Of a DNA stretch of 64,000 bases, positions 11,471 to 24,500 are shown in pieces. A model generated the notes under the pieces. It was not told the origin of the DNA, ran no database searches, and saw only the letters and a program-made list of their open reading frames with translations. The stretch is from Sciurus carolinensis (Eukaryota; Chordata; Mammalia; Rodentia; Sciuridae), in NCBI RefSeq assembly GCF_902686445.1, contig NC_062226.1, forward strand, positions 17,208,001 through 17,272,000, read 5' to 3'. The translations under genes and the position numbers were made by a program. The number at the start of each line of letters is the position of its first letter. Within the stretch, counting starts at the first letter, position 1.

Positions 11471-13429
11471 TTTCAGTGTTGAGCCCAGTTCCTGGAACAC
11501 AGTAAACAATAAATGGTAGCTATTATCCTTACAATCTCCTGGCTTTTCTGGGCCCTGCATTTCTGACCTCGGCAGCCACAGAATGCAGACACTTTATATG
11601 AGATTTGGAGAGCTAGAACCTCTTGCCAAGGATCTTGGGGAAAGACGTACATAAATATGGCCTCTTTCCCCCTCCCTACATGTCCCCCCCATTGTGTCAT
11701 TTGGTTGATCAAAAATATAAGGGCTTTCTCTCCACCTTACCTCCTGGTTCTCCTCCCTCCTTCCAAAACTCACTCCTATTTCATCCATACTCAGCAGCAA
11801 CAGGTGTCCTGAATAACATGTCTAGAAAATGAGTGTGGTTCTGTCTTTCAAGGGAAGGACCTACCTTTCCCTCTGCCTGTTTCTGCTGGCCTTCATGGGA
11901 GTATTGAGTTGCTTGGACTCTCTGGTACCAATGCTTGAGGAATGATGGACAGTCCCTCTGCTTACACATCCCTGGCCAAGGCCTGATGCCCAGGTGAGAA
12001 GTACAGAATGGACCAGAGATAGTGAGTGGTGCCTACCACATTCCGATTTCAATTGTAAATCCTGTTTCAATTATTTGAATGATGAGAGCATGTATGCGAT
12101 AAAAATTTCAAGAAGAAAAAAAACTTGAATTGGAAAGAGTGATTCAGATAAATAAAATGCATACCCTGAAGAAGGTGGAGCAGATGCCTGTAGAAGGCTT
12201 CTCTAGCAGGAGGTCACCTTTCCCCTCTCTGATCCCAGTGGAAGGCTAGGTCTCTGCTATAAAGCTCAGACTCCTTGGGATGACATCATGCCTTCAGTTC
12301 ACCTTCCTCTGTCTTTCAATCTCCCCAGGGCATCAATTCTTCTCTCTCTCCACAAGAGTGGCTCTCCTCGCCCATGTGTAATGGGTTTGTCATTACTTGC
12401 TTCCAAAAGTGATCCTTTGCTTAGTTCATTCATACTATTACTCTCTGCTGGCTCACCCAAGAGGCAGGTGGTGAGTACCTGGATACAGGTCTCACATTTT
12501 CATCCTGAATCAGCTTCAGCCTGGCTGAGTGACCCTGTCAAACTTCAGCCCCTTTCCGTGCCCATTTCCCTGGGATGAAAAATGAGGCCACTCAGCAATT
12601 GCTGCCTGACAAAGGGTTGGTGAGGGATTAATTAACAGTTATCAGGAAAGTGCTTTTTCATAGTGTATGGGATATCCAGAGAACAGCAATGAACTTAGTA
12701 ATTATATTAATGAAAGTGGTGGGAAATACCAGTGGCCATTTAACCTGAGGTCTTTCAGGGGCAGGTCATAGCAGAGAAGTGATGCTGGATATTGGCAGAT
12801 GTTCAGAGTACTCCCAAAGTTTCTCAAATCTGGCTTCCCTCCCTTTCCTCTTCTGGACATTCTTATTGTTCAAGCCCCAAGGATTCTGCATATTCTATAC
12901 TTTCTTCCTCTGTCCCTATCTTTCCCATCTGATTGTGTTTTCATTTTTGTACATGACCTTCAGGTACTAGCTCAAGTTCCTTGTGCTTGCAGATGCAGAA
13001 AATGATCCCATGGCTGGGGAAGGGAACTGCTCAGGATTATGGAACAATTACAAAGACTTGGAACCGAAACCTAGAATCCTAATCTAAGTGTAAGAGACCT
13101 CCCATCCCACAGCCTCTTCTCTCCCATCTGTCTCTGAGCCCTACTGAAATTCCTTAATCTCAGTCTGTCAACTTTGCATTTAGGACTATTCATTTTGGTG
13201 GAGCAAACAGTTATTGAGCATTTACTGTATGTCAAATTCTGTGCTTGGCTCTGAAATGAATGAGACAAAATCCCTACCCACAAAGATGCATGGCTTGCAG
13301 GTGTGCAGTATGGGATTGTACATACTAGGTGTGTGGTAAATATGTTGAGTGGTTGCTTTCTTCATCACTGGGTCCCAGCTTCTAGGATAATTCCTGGAAC
13401 ATGATACTTGTTCAACCAATATTCCCTAA

Positions 13430-14110
13430 ATCATGATGAGTGAGATCTTAGCAGCCTCCAAGGGACCTCAGTGTCAGTTTCTTCATTTTCCAATTCACTC
13501 TTTATGTGCTGCCAGGTGGATGTTCCCTAGACACAACACAGAGAGTGCCACCATCTCTGTCCCTAGCTCACACTCTTCCAGGAGCTGGCTGTTTGCTCCC
13601 AGACACATATACACTTGGTTGCTTGGCATATTTGACATTCTCAGATGTGGATTCAACTCCTCTCTGCAGCCCTGCCTCCAGGGCTACCTTCCTGAACATC
13701 TAACTTAACATGTGCTTCCCAGCTGTATACGCTCCCTTGCATTTCTGTCTCAGGACCACTGCATGTCTGTTCCTACTGCCTGGAATCCATGCCCTGTAGG
13801 TCCTGCTATATAGCTTCATGGAGACTGGTAAGGAAATAATTAAGGTGATCTCAATGTGCCTTGAAGGGTTAGCTTATATCCATTGTCTCAACCACTTGTC
13901 AATGACCCCATCTCAAGTGTCATTTCTTTTTTGATGACTTTCCTATTACTATAACACCCCCTTTCCCTGACCCACCCATTTCTTAAAGATGCTTTAGCTT
14001 GGCACATGGGATACTTCATCATTCTTTTTCATTCACACGTTTGTCTCCCCCTGCTTCAGTCTAGCTGCTTCCAGGGTTGTCACTATGCCCATATCCCTAG
14101 TCTAATTCCC
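13430..14110 (+). repeat. L2 LINE fragment
   Basis: Landmarks of the L2 3' part appear in order: GTATACGCTCCCTTGCATTT, a TGTTCCTACTGCCTGGAATC block, a CAAGTGTCATTTCTTTTTTG block and a GTCTCCCCCTGC block. Decay is consistent with an old mammalian copy. Confidence 0.65.
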
Positions 14111-15689
14111 TAATGCAAAGGTGGGCACTCTAGGACTTTTATATGGAAGCCAAAAGGCACAGTACCTTTTGTGTTAGGTCTTTTGTCTGCTCGTCTCCCT
14201 TCCCCCACGCCACCACTGGAAATGATTTCTTCATTTTCTGCAGCAGAATTTTCTCTGGGCAATTCGATATCTCTACTGCTCTCATTGGTATTGTTTGCAT
14301 GCCTGTATTATTCTATGATCTGCGATCAGCTTCCAGTTTTTAGTAAAGTGAAAATGGGAGGAAGGGAATGAAAGCTTATTCGAGTCTGGGCTCCACCATT
14401 AACTTGTTCTGTGACCTTGAGCCCCTCTTTACCTTCACATACACACCGAGTTTCCACATCTATAAGGGAGACATTGAACTAAAATTAGACATATCAAATT
14501 GGCTGCCCACAGGCCACATCTGGTGTGTAGATATCATTTTGTTTGGCTCATATAGTATTTTATTTTATTTTTTTTTTAAATCAAGTAAGTTTCCAAAATG
14601 AGGGGGAAATGAGAAATTTCACACAACAGCTGGATTTCCAGCTTCTCTGGAAAAATCAGAAGCGCTGCCAAACCTGGGCTTCCTTCCTGCGTGGCTGTGT
14701 GCTGATGGGGCTCAGTCCTGTTGCCTCTTCTGAAAGCAAAGTACTAACCCAGCCCCTCCCTCGGGGTAACTCCCCAGGGTCGAGTGTCAGGTGTCATTTG
14801 TCATCAGGCATGTGCTGCTGTTTTTCCATCAGTTCTGCTCCACTCATTTATAGGACCTGCCTGGAATCGGAAAGCCTTGCGTTTGGGGCTCCTGAATTAG
14901 ATTATTAAGGGCCTATTTGAAATGCGAATCTCCACTCCCTTCTTCTACCTTCATTCACCCTCCTCCTTTTCCAGCCTCTCCATCTCTAAACATCCCTGAT
15001 CCTGCTCCAGTCACATGACAATGGGGAGAGGGGAGGAGAAAGCAGCATTATCTTGACAATGGAACATTTTTCCCTTCCTGTAATCCCTGCGTGTCCATCC
15101 TAATGACTTCCTTATCAGTCTCCATGAGAACACGCCACAGGTAATTAGTGGGGGAATTGATGAGACACTCTTCATCCTTACAGAGTCTGGTAGGAAGGGA
15201 AGAGAGCAAGAAGAGTCTGACACCAGGAAGGAGAGACATGTGCTCAGCTTCTTTGTCACAAGGTCAGACTGGGTCTGCCCAACTCAGACTCAGGACCAAC
15301 TGGACTGACTGCACTAATAGCCAGCAGGGAGGACACCTGCAGGGGTCATGGCAGCACAGGAGACAGAGGAAGGTGGTGCTGTAGGCCTCTGGTGGGAGGC
15401 GAGAGGTGACTTTCTGCCCTCAGACCCAGACACCCCACAGGGCCGATGCACAGGAGTCTTGTGCTATCTTGAAGGGGGAACCAGATTCGGTGCTGGACTG
15501 GTAGGAGTCTGGCCTGTCATCAGCCTCTCCCTCAGGGCTCACAGCCAAAAATCTCCACATCAGCCGGCATCTCTTTACTGCCTGTTTTATTAACAAAAAG
15601 TTACCCTGGAGATCCATAGTCTCCTGCCACTGAGCTTCCAGCAGCATGGTAACCCCTGTCCCCTCAAGTTCAGTGCTCCTGCAACACAA

Positions 15690-16195
15690 CATACAGTGTT
15701 CCAGGACCTTGGTTCCTCAGGGTCCCTAGTCCATCCTAGCCTTAGACTCCCCAGCAGTCCCTGACAGCTCTCTGGCTATGTCACTTGCTGTGGTCTGTCC
15801 CTGCCCCAAATCTGTGTAACAGCCATGCTGACCTTTTTACCAGGTCTTTGAAGGTCTTATTGTTCCCACCTGTTCCTTCTGACTGGAACACTCTTTTCCT
15901 TCCTCTTCCCCTGAAAACCCTACTCATCCTATGGCTACCAACATAGGTGTCATGTATTCCTGTGAGCTTGCGTGACCGTAGCTGCCTTAGGGGTCCTTGG
16001 CTCCCACATCGTCATTTCCTCATGTGGCATTATGTGCTATTAGTACTGATTGGCACATCCTTCTTCCCAGCTGGGAGGGCACATGACCATGTCTGTCTTA
16101 ATTTTTCACTGCGTTCCCAGAGCCTAGCATGGCATTGAACTGATAGTTAGGCACTCAGTAAATATTTGTGGGTTGATTGAATTTAGTTAAATACG
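15690..16195 (+). repeat. L2 LINE 3' end
   Basis: Includes CTGACTGGAACACTCTTTTC, a CCCTACTCATCCTATGGC block, a GGGAGGGCACATGACCATGT block and the L2 end with GCACTCAGTAAATATTTGTG followed by GGTTGATTGAAT. Confidence 0.75.
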
Positions 16196-17012
16196 TGTAG
16201 ATGCAACTCACACTTGTTCTGAGTGTTTATTTCCTTGTCTACAAAGTGGGTATGTCTTAATAGTTACCTAAATATAAAGGAAGAAAAACAATTTAGAATA
16301 TTTGCAGTCTGCTCCCAGGAGGGAAATAATTAATCTTAAGGAGAATGTCAATCCTGGATATACTTCACACTGGAAGCATTGGTGACCTCTCATCCTGAAG
16401 ATTTTTTCGTGATTGCTAAATTCTCTCTCACCCACCCCTTTTACCTCCCACTGAACCTCGTGGGTGAACCCAGTGTCAGTGATTCAAAATGAGAGCAGGA
16501 AGTTGACAGCATGTGCAGGGTGGGGCTGGAGTGGAGCCCTCATTGCAAATGTTGGGAGTTCCTTAGGTTGGCAAAGTCACAGGCAATTTTGGAAATTAAG
16601 ATCCTAGCTTCTCTGAAGACACTGTATCTAGGATGAGCCAGAGTCAAGAAGTCGATTCCAGACACTGAGTAAAAACAGGTGGAATCTGATGGTGGCAGTG
16701 GTGGGGTTAAGAGGGAAAGTCTTGAGGATTGAGTAGCATGCTCATTTGCATTTGAGAATGAGGCTTCAGGGGGTCAGAGGTGGGGCAAACCGACTGTGTC
16801 CAGATCAGTATAATGCAGCCAATTTTCTGTTTTTATAAAATAAATTGTGCTTTTCAAGGGAGGTTTGTGTGTGTGTGTGGTGTGTGTAAAAAAGACTCAC
16901 TCTATCTCTGCATCAGACCTGTTGTGGGAATGGATGCAATTCAGCCTCAGGACTGTCAATCAAACATCAGTGCTAAAACTAAATTAAAAAAAAAAAAATC
17001 TGTAGAGAGCAG

Positions 17013-17033
17013 GAATTGGAATTGGAATTGGAA
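17013..17033. repeat. hexanucleotide repeat (GGAATT)n before poly(T)
   Basis: About three and a half units of GGAATT run directly into a 19-base poly(T). Opposite it, 16985-16998 is a poly(A)-rich stretch, so the segment can fold back on itself. Confidence 0.75.
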
Positions 17034-18139
17034 TTTTTTTTTTTTTTTTTACCATTATTAAATTCTGGACTTGACTCTAGGAGAGTAGAAGGAAAAAAAA
17101 TATCATTGTTCTTATTCCAGCCCCCAAAGGTCCCTATTACTGGGTAGGTAGAAGGAGCGTAATAATGCCACCAGAGAGAGGAGAGAGTGTTGAAAGTGCC
17201 CACAGTCCTCTGCTTTGGTCCAAGCTGCTGTGGGGGGACCCTCCCATTGCCCTGGGTCTCAGGCTGCTTGGCTGGAGACCCACTGGTGTGTACAGGGGAC
17301 GTGGCATGCAACTCAACTCTGCTCACCCTCTCCTGCCTACTGCTTTTCTGCTCACAGTCAACAGGGGTCCGGAATCTAGTGAAGAGCAGGCAGAAGGATG
17401 AACTCTAGGACCCAAGAGCTTAAGGCAGAGGACTTTACAATCAGCTATTTACAATCACAGGCCAGCATGTGAGTGGGAAGGCAGAAGGTCAGACTGGCAG
17501 AGAGGGAGCCACACAGACTTAAGATCATATGCCCAGTTGTGCTATTCGCTGCCTGTGTTATATTGAATGAGTTATCTCTGCTCTCTGGGAGCCAATTACC
17601 CTCTAGAAACCTGGGCTGATAATAGCCCATAAGGCAACACTGGCATGAGGACATGCTGCGATAGGATACTATCTCAGGGACTGTCACGTACTAGGCAGTC
17701 ATTAAGTATTAGCATTCTGTTCCTGCATTTACTTATTTCCTATTAGGGATTGGTGTTAGAATATGGGGGTATAAACATGAATAAGGCAGAGACCCTGCCT
17801 TCAAAGATTGCAAGGTTTAATTCCAGGGTGCAGAGAGATAGCTGCAGTGTGACAGAGAAGAAAGCACCTTGCTGCCAAAGAGAAGAGGGATCTCTCTCTC
17901 ATCTTTTTTAAAAGGTTCTAGAAGACATGACAGAGGAGGTGGCCCTGAAGTTGGCAGGGTCAATACAAGTGTGGCAGGTGGTGAGGTGGGAAAGGGTGGG
18001 GAGGAGAGAAGATTCCAGAGGGAGGGGTTAAAATGCTCTAACTGGATTAGTGTGAGGTAGATACTGTGGTTTACTTGGGAACCTAGAGATTAGCTCTGTA
18101 TTATGGGATTAATGAATTTTTGTTACTTCTACTCTAGAG

Positions 18140-18364
18140 TAATGGTTCTCAACAGGAAGTGTTTTTGCCCTGTAGGGGATGTTTGATTAAATTAGGAAAC
18201 ATTTTTGGTTATCACATCTGATGGACTAGGGGATAATGCTAATTGCATCTAGTGGGTAGAGGCCAGTGATGCTACTCAATATCCTACCATGCACAGGACA
18301 GCTCTCTCCAGGAGAGAATCACCCTGCCGCAAATGTCGATGTTTCACAATGTTGAGAAATCCTA
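18140..18364 (+). mobile_element. MER20 (hAT-Charlie DNA transposon)
   Basis: Matches MER20 from end to end: AATGGTTCTCAACAGGAAGT, a TTTTTGGTTATCACATCTGA block, GCATCTAGTGGGTAGAGGCC, TACCATGCACAGGACAGCTC and a terminal GTTGAGAAATCCT. Flanks CTCTAGAG (18132-18139) and TTCTAGAG (18365-18372) form the 8-bp target duplication of the hAT type, with one mismatch. Confidence 0.85.
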
Positions 18365-19794
18365 TTCTAGAGCATCATAACCATTCCTGGAAGGGAAGAT
18401 GATTATATAATTGATTTAAAATGAATCACAGACTCTCCTCTACTCCTGTCCCCAACATCCCCTAATCCTGCCACAGGTCTAAGCATTCCTTTTTAAGAAT
18501 TGAAGATTCATGATAATGAGTGAGTTGAAGATGGTATCTATGATTTGGTTCCTTCTTCTGAATTATTCACTGCAGCCACTTATACTTGGCTTGAATCGAT
18601 TCATCAGATGATCTAGCTGTTTAGCAGGAACTACAGGAGTGGGGCACATAACACTGCATGGACATGGGTAGAATTCTGGACTGGGTTGTTTCTAGGGCTG
18701 GGAAGACCATAGAGGAGTCTTGTGATTTGGGGCTGATCCCTGTATCCAGAGACATTTTTAAAAAAAATTTTCTCAGAGGTAAAAATAATTTTGTTGAGTA
18801 TCCACTCTTGACCTGGAACTGCTCTTGACGTGGACCTGCTCTAAGCATGGCACTGCATAGTTTTCTGCATAACTTCACTGATTCTTCCTTTCAGTCTATA
18901 CATATTCCCGGGGCCCCCACTGGATGCCAGACACTGTTCTAAGTGTTGGGCCTTGTTTGACTATCACCATTTCACAGGTAAGAAAACTGAGATACGGTGA
19001 GGGGATGTCACTTCCAAAAGCCACAGAACTTGAATTAACATCCAGGGTGCCTAATTTATAGGCAGATCACCTTCCCAAGGATTGAAGCATCTGTACCTGT
19101 CACCACTGGAACTAGTACTTTGCTTTTGGTTTGTGTTGGGCAACACGAAGAGAAAGAAACAGGTAGAGCAAGGTGCGTGCCCTTGCTGGACACAGGGAAA
19201 GAAGGGACGTGCACTTTTATGCATCTGGAATGAGCCTGATCAAGCAACTGGCTAGAGCATCAGGCTGCCCAGCAGCTCAGCAGGCTTCCCCTTCAATTCC
19301 AAGACTTTCTTTGATCCCTGCAGTCCCAGGCAGGGAGGCAAAGAGGAGCTGGGATGCTGCTCTTCTGCTGGGACATGCTGCATGAAGAGTTTTGAGTGAG
19401 AGAGACATCCTGACTCCTGGTTCAGACTGGAGGGAAGGAAATCAAAGAGTCGTGAGGGGCAACTAGCACATCTAAGGAGCTGCCCAGAGTCTGGGAATGT
19501 CTCCTGCAGTGCCTTAAAAGTAGGCCAAAGGCAATGACTCCGGTCACTAAGGGGCAGAGCAATATTGTGCAGTCAACATGGACTTCAAAGTTCGAATGCC
19601 CTGGGATAGGAAACCCAGAGCTACCTGGCTCTGTGAACTCCAGCACGTTACTCAATCTCCAGCAACCTCTTTCCTAATTTCCTGAGATAATATAATGTAG
19701 CAATCCTTGCCCTTCAGTGTGATCCCAAGAAGCAAACAGGGTCCTGTCTGAAAAGGGCCTGGCCTGTGGTTAACTCTTATCTTTCCTCAGGTAG

Positions 19795-19990
19795 TCAGGC
19801 AAGACTTTCATGTGGTGATTTTCCAACCCTACTTTGCATCAGGTCCTCCAGGTGGAAGCTGATTCAAATACAGATTCCTGGGTTCCTGTCTTGTTTCCGA
19901 TTTGGGTCCAATCAGTGTGGGACCTGGTGATCTGTGTCTCAGCAAGCAACCCAGTGGTCCTTATCCTAGCTACATATCAGTTTCCTCCAG
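19795..19990. mobile_element. MER5-like hAT elements
   Basis: A CAGATTCCTGGGTTCCTGTC block followed by GGGACCTGGTGATCTGTGTC fits MER5-type nonautonomous hAT elements. A second start-like block, CCAGTGGTCCTTATCCTAGC, follows at about 19951, suggesting two adjoining copies. Confidence 0.5.
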
Positions 19991-21429
19991 AGTTAAACAG
20001 GGGAAATAACCCTTGATGTTCTCTAAGATCAATGCGTCTCTTACTGCTGAAAAGGCAGGTTGTTTAATTCGGCTCTCCCAGTTGCCCTGTGAAGTGGGTA
20101 TTATCACTGTGTCCATTTTGTGGCTGAGGCAAGAAGACCATAAAGTTTATTTAATTCAACTTTGACATGAATCAAGTCCCATGAGTCAATGCTAATGTTA
20201 CTGAATGGAATCCATGGTGAAGAGGAAAAATTCTGGGGTTGGCAATCGGCAGCCTGTGTCTTTCACTACATGTCCTGTGGGTTTGGGGCACTCACACCTC
20301 CATATCTAGATCTCATGGCCTCAATTTCCTGATGTGTGAAAAGGGGCCCAGAGACAGTCAGTGAACTCAGACAACTCGTTTGTTCTTAAGAACACCCAGG
20401 AAGTTGACCAGAATGAAATTGTTATTCCCATTTTAAAGGAGCATAAAAAAAGGTAACTCACTTGAGATCATACAGTTATACAGTGGCAGAATCATGCTTC
20501 CTTCTCATTTTCATCTGCTGTGCTTCCTGCCTCAGTGCTGCTGGCGGAAGAACTGGGCCAAAATATAGGTGAAAACTCACCAAGTATCAGCCTAACATGT
20601 GGAAGGTGGGACCATAGATTTGCATGAAACATCTCATTATGGGGCCTCACTACATATTTAATAAAAAGCACGTCCAGAGAAGAGCACTGCCCTTAATGAT
20701 TATTTCGATCTTATCAGAATAAATGGTTCTTTTGGAGCAAATGGTTCACCCCTTGAAAGAGAGGGAATTTTCCCAGGAGCCCTCAGAAGAAGCAATTTTC
20801 TAAATGGTGCCCTGTATAAAACAAACGTGCCTTAATTTTCCTCCCACAATGACTACTCAAGTCCCCTCTGCCCCCTTCTCCTGATTAGAGGGCAGCTGTG
20901 CCAGCGCCAGGCATAGTCCCCTGGAGAACTTTATTTTCACAAAGTGCTTTATAACAATAAGGCCTCAGGACCTCTGTAACACTGGACCTTTGGCAAGGCA
21001 GACCCAGTGAGAGAAGCAGCAGTGGAGGACCCAGACCCCGGACTCACGCCGTCACCCAGCCTGATCACTGAGTTGGGGCCTTGGTTTTCCATCACAAATG
21101 AGGACATTGGATGTGTTTGCTCTCCAGCCCCTACAGCATTATCGTCAACGGCCTCGTTAGCTCAGTTATACCTACAGTCTGCCTGGGAGAGCCCCACACT
21201 GGGCAAACGAAAAGGGGTACCACGCAACTAAATTAGTTCTGATGATGTGTTCCTGGAATCCCCAGTACCAGAGGCTCCTCAGCATCTGGTGATGCTCAGA
21301 GGTATCCTTCTCCTCCAGTCAAGAGGAAAGAAAGCCTAAGGCAGACCAAGCCTAGATGGGATTCCCCAGAAATTTGGAGTAACATACACCAAAAAAGTGC
21401 TGTGGTCATGTTGGATTCAGATGCACAAT

Positions 21430-21690
21430 GATACCAGCAATCACTAACATTTAGAATGGCTAATTTTGTGCTTGGTAAAGTTGTAAGTAATTTGCCCATA
21501 GTAACAACCTAATCCTCACAAAACCAGTGATATAGGCATTAAAGACATTATCCCCATTTTACAGATGGGGAAACTGAGAGAGAATATGAGCAACTTTTCA
21601 AAGGCACACTGATTAGTGGGTGGCAGGGGTGGGATTTGAACCTAGACAGACTGGCTCTGTAGAGCATGCCTTGGTCTCTCTGTTCCCCCA
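21430..21690 (+). repeat. MIR SINE, near full length
   Basis: Includes TTATCCCCATTTTACAGATG, then GGGGAAACTGAGAGAGAATA, a CAAAGGCACACTGATTAGTG block and GGTGGGATTTGAACCTAGAC, in MIR order and well preserved. Confidence 0.85.
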
Positions 21691-22239
21691 TCTCACTAGT
21701 GGGTTTGATGCAGCCTTGCAGTAGAGTCCTATTCTGCCTGCATGTCACTGTGGTACCAACAGGAGCTCCAAAAAGAAAAGGATGAACTCAAAGGGAAGAG
21801 GACTGATGTTATCAGGCCCCTTGGATTTGGTGTCCTTGCTGAGTTCCCAGCACCTCTAACCAGGCGTGTGACCACCTCACTTATCCCATTTCTCCAGCTC
21901 TGCGCTGGGTCACATCCCCTCTCTGGAGCAGACAGATAAGGGCTGGCGCTCAGCCTGTTTCACAGTGAGTCTGGGCCTGCAGTGCTGGGGCTGGGGAGGG
22001 TTGCTTTTTGTGCATGGACTGGGCTCTGGGGAATCCTCTCATCAGTTTTCCCAAGGCTGAGGGCCTGATAAGCCAGTCTTGGCTGTGGTGTCAATAGCTG
22101 GCAATGGATAGAAGAGCTGTTCCTCCCAGGAGCATCTGCAGACTCATGAGGACACTTAAAGTGCTGGCGGGGGTGGAGGGGTAGCCTGGGTTTAATAATC
22201 CTGAAATCCTGATAGCAAGGGGTCTGAAGGGAATTGGGA

Positions 22240-22375
22240 AATTAGTTGGGCATCAGGAAACGGAGAGTTAAAATCTTGCTTCTGCTGTTAATGTATTCCG
22301 TGATCCTGGGCAGGAGACTTTGTTGTCTTGTATCCCCAATTTTCCCACCTGTAAAATGAGGTCAGAATACACTCA
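22240..22375 (+). repeat. MIR SINE fragment
   Basis: GTTAAAATCTTGCTTCTGCT, a TGATCCTGGGCAGGAGAC block and a TTTCCCACCTGTAAAATGAG block follow the MIR order. Confidence 0.65.
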
Positions 22376-22403
22376 TTTTTGTTTTAGTTGTCATGTTTTA
22401 AAA

Positions 22404-22636
22404 TTTTTTTTTATTTTTTTCAGACTGCATTTTGATTGATTGTACACAAATGGGGTACATTATTTCATTTCTATGGTTGTGCATAATGTAGATTTATACC
22501 ATTTGTGTAATCATACACATACATAGGGTAATGATGTCTGTCTCGTTCCATCATTTTTCATACCCCCTCCCTCTCATTGCTCTCTATGTAATCTAAAGTT
22601 CCTGCATTCTTCTCTCACCCCCCACCCTACACTTAT
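22404..22636 (-). mobile_element. L1 3' end, sciurid type, minus strand
   Basis: Begins with poly(T) and reads GTACACAAATGGGGTACATT, CCATTTGTGTAATCATACAC and CATAGGGTAATGATGTCTGT. The same blocks recur in the younger L1 at 60275-60480, so this is a 5'-truncated copy of a related L1. Confidence 0.75.
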
Positions 22637-23381
22637 TAATTTATTAATTCATCAAGTGTGTACCCTGTGCCTGCTATTTCCCAGGCGTCATTTCAGGCAC
22701 CAAATAATGACTGGATAGAGCTACCCTTTAGTTGCCTTTCAGTTCTGACATTCAAAGAGTCCACAGGCAACCTTTTAGCCTCATGGTCTGCAGGCTTCTA
22801 CAGGTTCTGAAAAACCATCTAGGTATCAGGTGATTCCATTATCATTAAAGAAAACCCAACAACTTCCAAATGTTTTATATCAGTGTTCTGGGGAAGATGG
22901 GATTCTCCTGTATGTGAGTGTGTGTGTGTTGAGGGGGTGGTGATAACAGAGGAGGGAAAGGGGAAGGGAAGGAACAGGGAGGAAATTGGAAGAGAAAAGA
23001 GAAGGAGAGAACTGAACAGAACCAAAGGGCTCTTCATTTATACACCTGGGACCCCAAAATACCCAGAATCTACCCTCCCAATCTTCATTCATTCCATCTT
23101 TCGTGAGACAGTTTCTGATCTCTTGACTCCCAGGGGCAAAAGCATCCCCAGGCCCAAGTGTGCACCTATGAGGTATCCTGCCTGGGTGTCAGGAAGCTGC
23201 TTATCCTTCTCCCTTCAGTGAACTTCTACAAATCACTCCAAGTCCCCAAGGCTCATTTTCCCTGTTTGTTCTCCCTAGAGTGTCCACAGGGAAATCTGAA
23301 GGTACTGGCCATGCCCCGTTGTGGGGGAACCAGAGCTTTGCAGCCATTCGGTAGAGTGGTGATGTCCCCAGCCAGAGGGCA

Positions 23382-23511
23382 CCCAGCAGGTGGAGCAATA
23401 TCCTGTATTCTTCTTGAGCAGGACCCTGGGCACCCTCATGAGGGTGCCCAGCAGGTGGAGCAATATCCTGTATTCTTCTTGAGCAGAGCCCTGGGCACCC
23501 TCATGACCACT
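23382..23511. repeat. 65-bp tandem duplication with palindromic junction
   Basis: Two direct copies with a period of 65 bp share about 58 bases with two substitutions (CAGGACCC versus CAGAGCCC). At the junction, 23426-23451 is a perfect 26-bp palindrome centred on CTCATGAG. Confidence 0.9.
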
Positions 23512-24041
23512 CATAGCACTATTTCATGAGCCACCAAATGGGAGGGAGAAAGTACAGAAGGGCCATTATGGAGGGCCACCTTACAATTCCCTCTCTTCCT
23601 TCCTATTCCTTCCCTTCCTCCCTCTCCTCCACCTCTTATTCTGCAAGTTAGAGTTCATTACCCTTGGTTATGGATGAGATATCCAGGCACAGGGAGGGCA
23701 TCTGATTCATCAGAAGGCACTTTGCATTGGAGCCAATGTGTATCACAACACACGGGGGTAGTTAATTTCATGGGCTGGAGAGCTCAAGTCTAAGGTGTGC
23801 ACAGTTCTACCAGTTATCAAATCTTTGAGCACTTGGGTTGATTTTTTCCCAAAATCTGGAAGATGAGATTGATATGAATATCTACCTCCTGGTGTTGGGA
23901 AGGCCCATGAGATAGCTCCTTGGATTACTTGGAAGAACATCCATTGCTTATCATGACTGACAGCTGCCACACTGTGTAATCAGGGCAACCTGGACCCTCA
24001 AGCCTGGAGGTTTACTCTCTGAAGTTCTTCCCAATCCAAGT

Positions 24042-24095
24042 AGTGGACTTCCTTTTAGCAGTGAACTTCCTTTTAGTAATGAACTTTCTTTTCAT
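24042..24095. repeat. 18-bp imperfect tandem triplication
   Basis: Three consecutive units of the form AGTG(G/A)ACTTCCTTTTAG, with the third more diverged (AATGAACTTTCTTTTCAT). Confidence 0.75.
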
Positions 24096-24319
24096 TGCCT
24101 CTTAAGGAGTGTTCCCACTTTAAATTAAGAAAATCTCCAGGCCAAGATGAATCTAAGAAGGTGGAGTGAGGAAAGCTGACCCATTCCATGAGGTGCTGAA
24201 TTTAAGCAAATGAAACTTAGCATCATTAAAAGTTTTGTTCATGGGTCCCAAAAAATAAATGCTCAAAGTTTTGAAGAAAGGAAGAAGAAATGAACATTTC
24301 CTGAAAACTATACCAGATT

Positions 24320-24500
24320 GTGCATAAATCACAACAGCCCCACTTAAGAATGTACCATTATTCACTTTTTATAGGTGTGGAAACTGAGCCTTGGGGACTT
24401 GGAGTGATTTGTCCAAGCTCACACATCTAGTGAGGTCCAGCCAGGGTTGAAATCCATGTTGGCTCCAGAGCCCCACACTCTCCATCTGCCCATCAGCAGC
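24320..24500 (+). repeat. MIR SINE
   Basis: GTGTGGAAACTGAGCCTTGG, then a GATTTGTCCAAGCTCACACA block and GGGTTGAAATCCATGTTGGC follow the MIR order. Confidence 0.75.

Larger units (their letters stand above)
8281..18139. other. intronic DNA, block 2
   Basis: No exon seen. Further MIR-like pieces lie near 8420-8520, 9940-10090 and 14355-14480, with poly(A) tracts at about 9320-9338 and 10089-10108 and a GT run near 16864-16887. Segment 14520-14660 may be a decayed DNA transposon. I recognise nothing in 12100-13190 or in 16200-16780. Confidence 0.7.
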
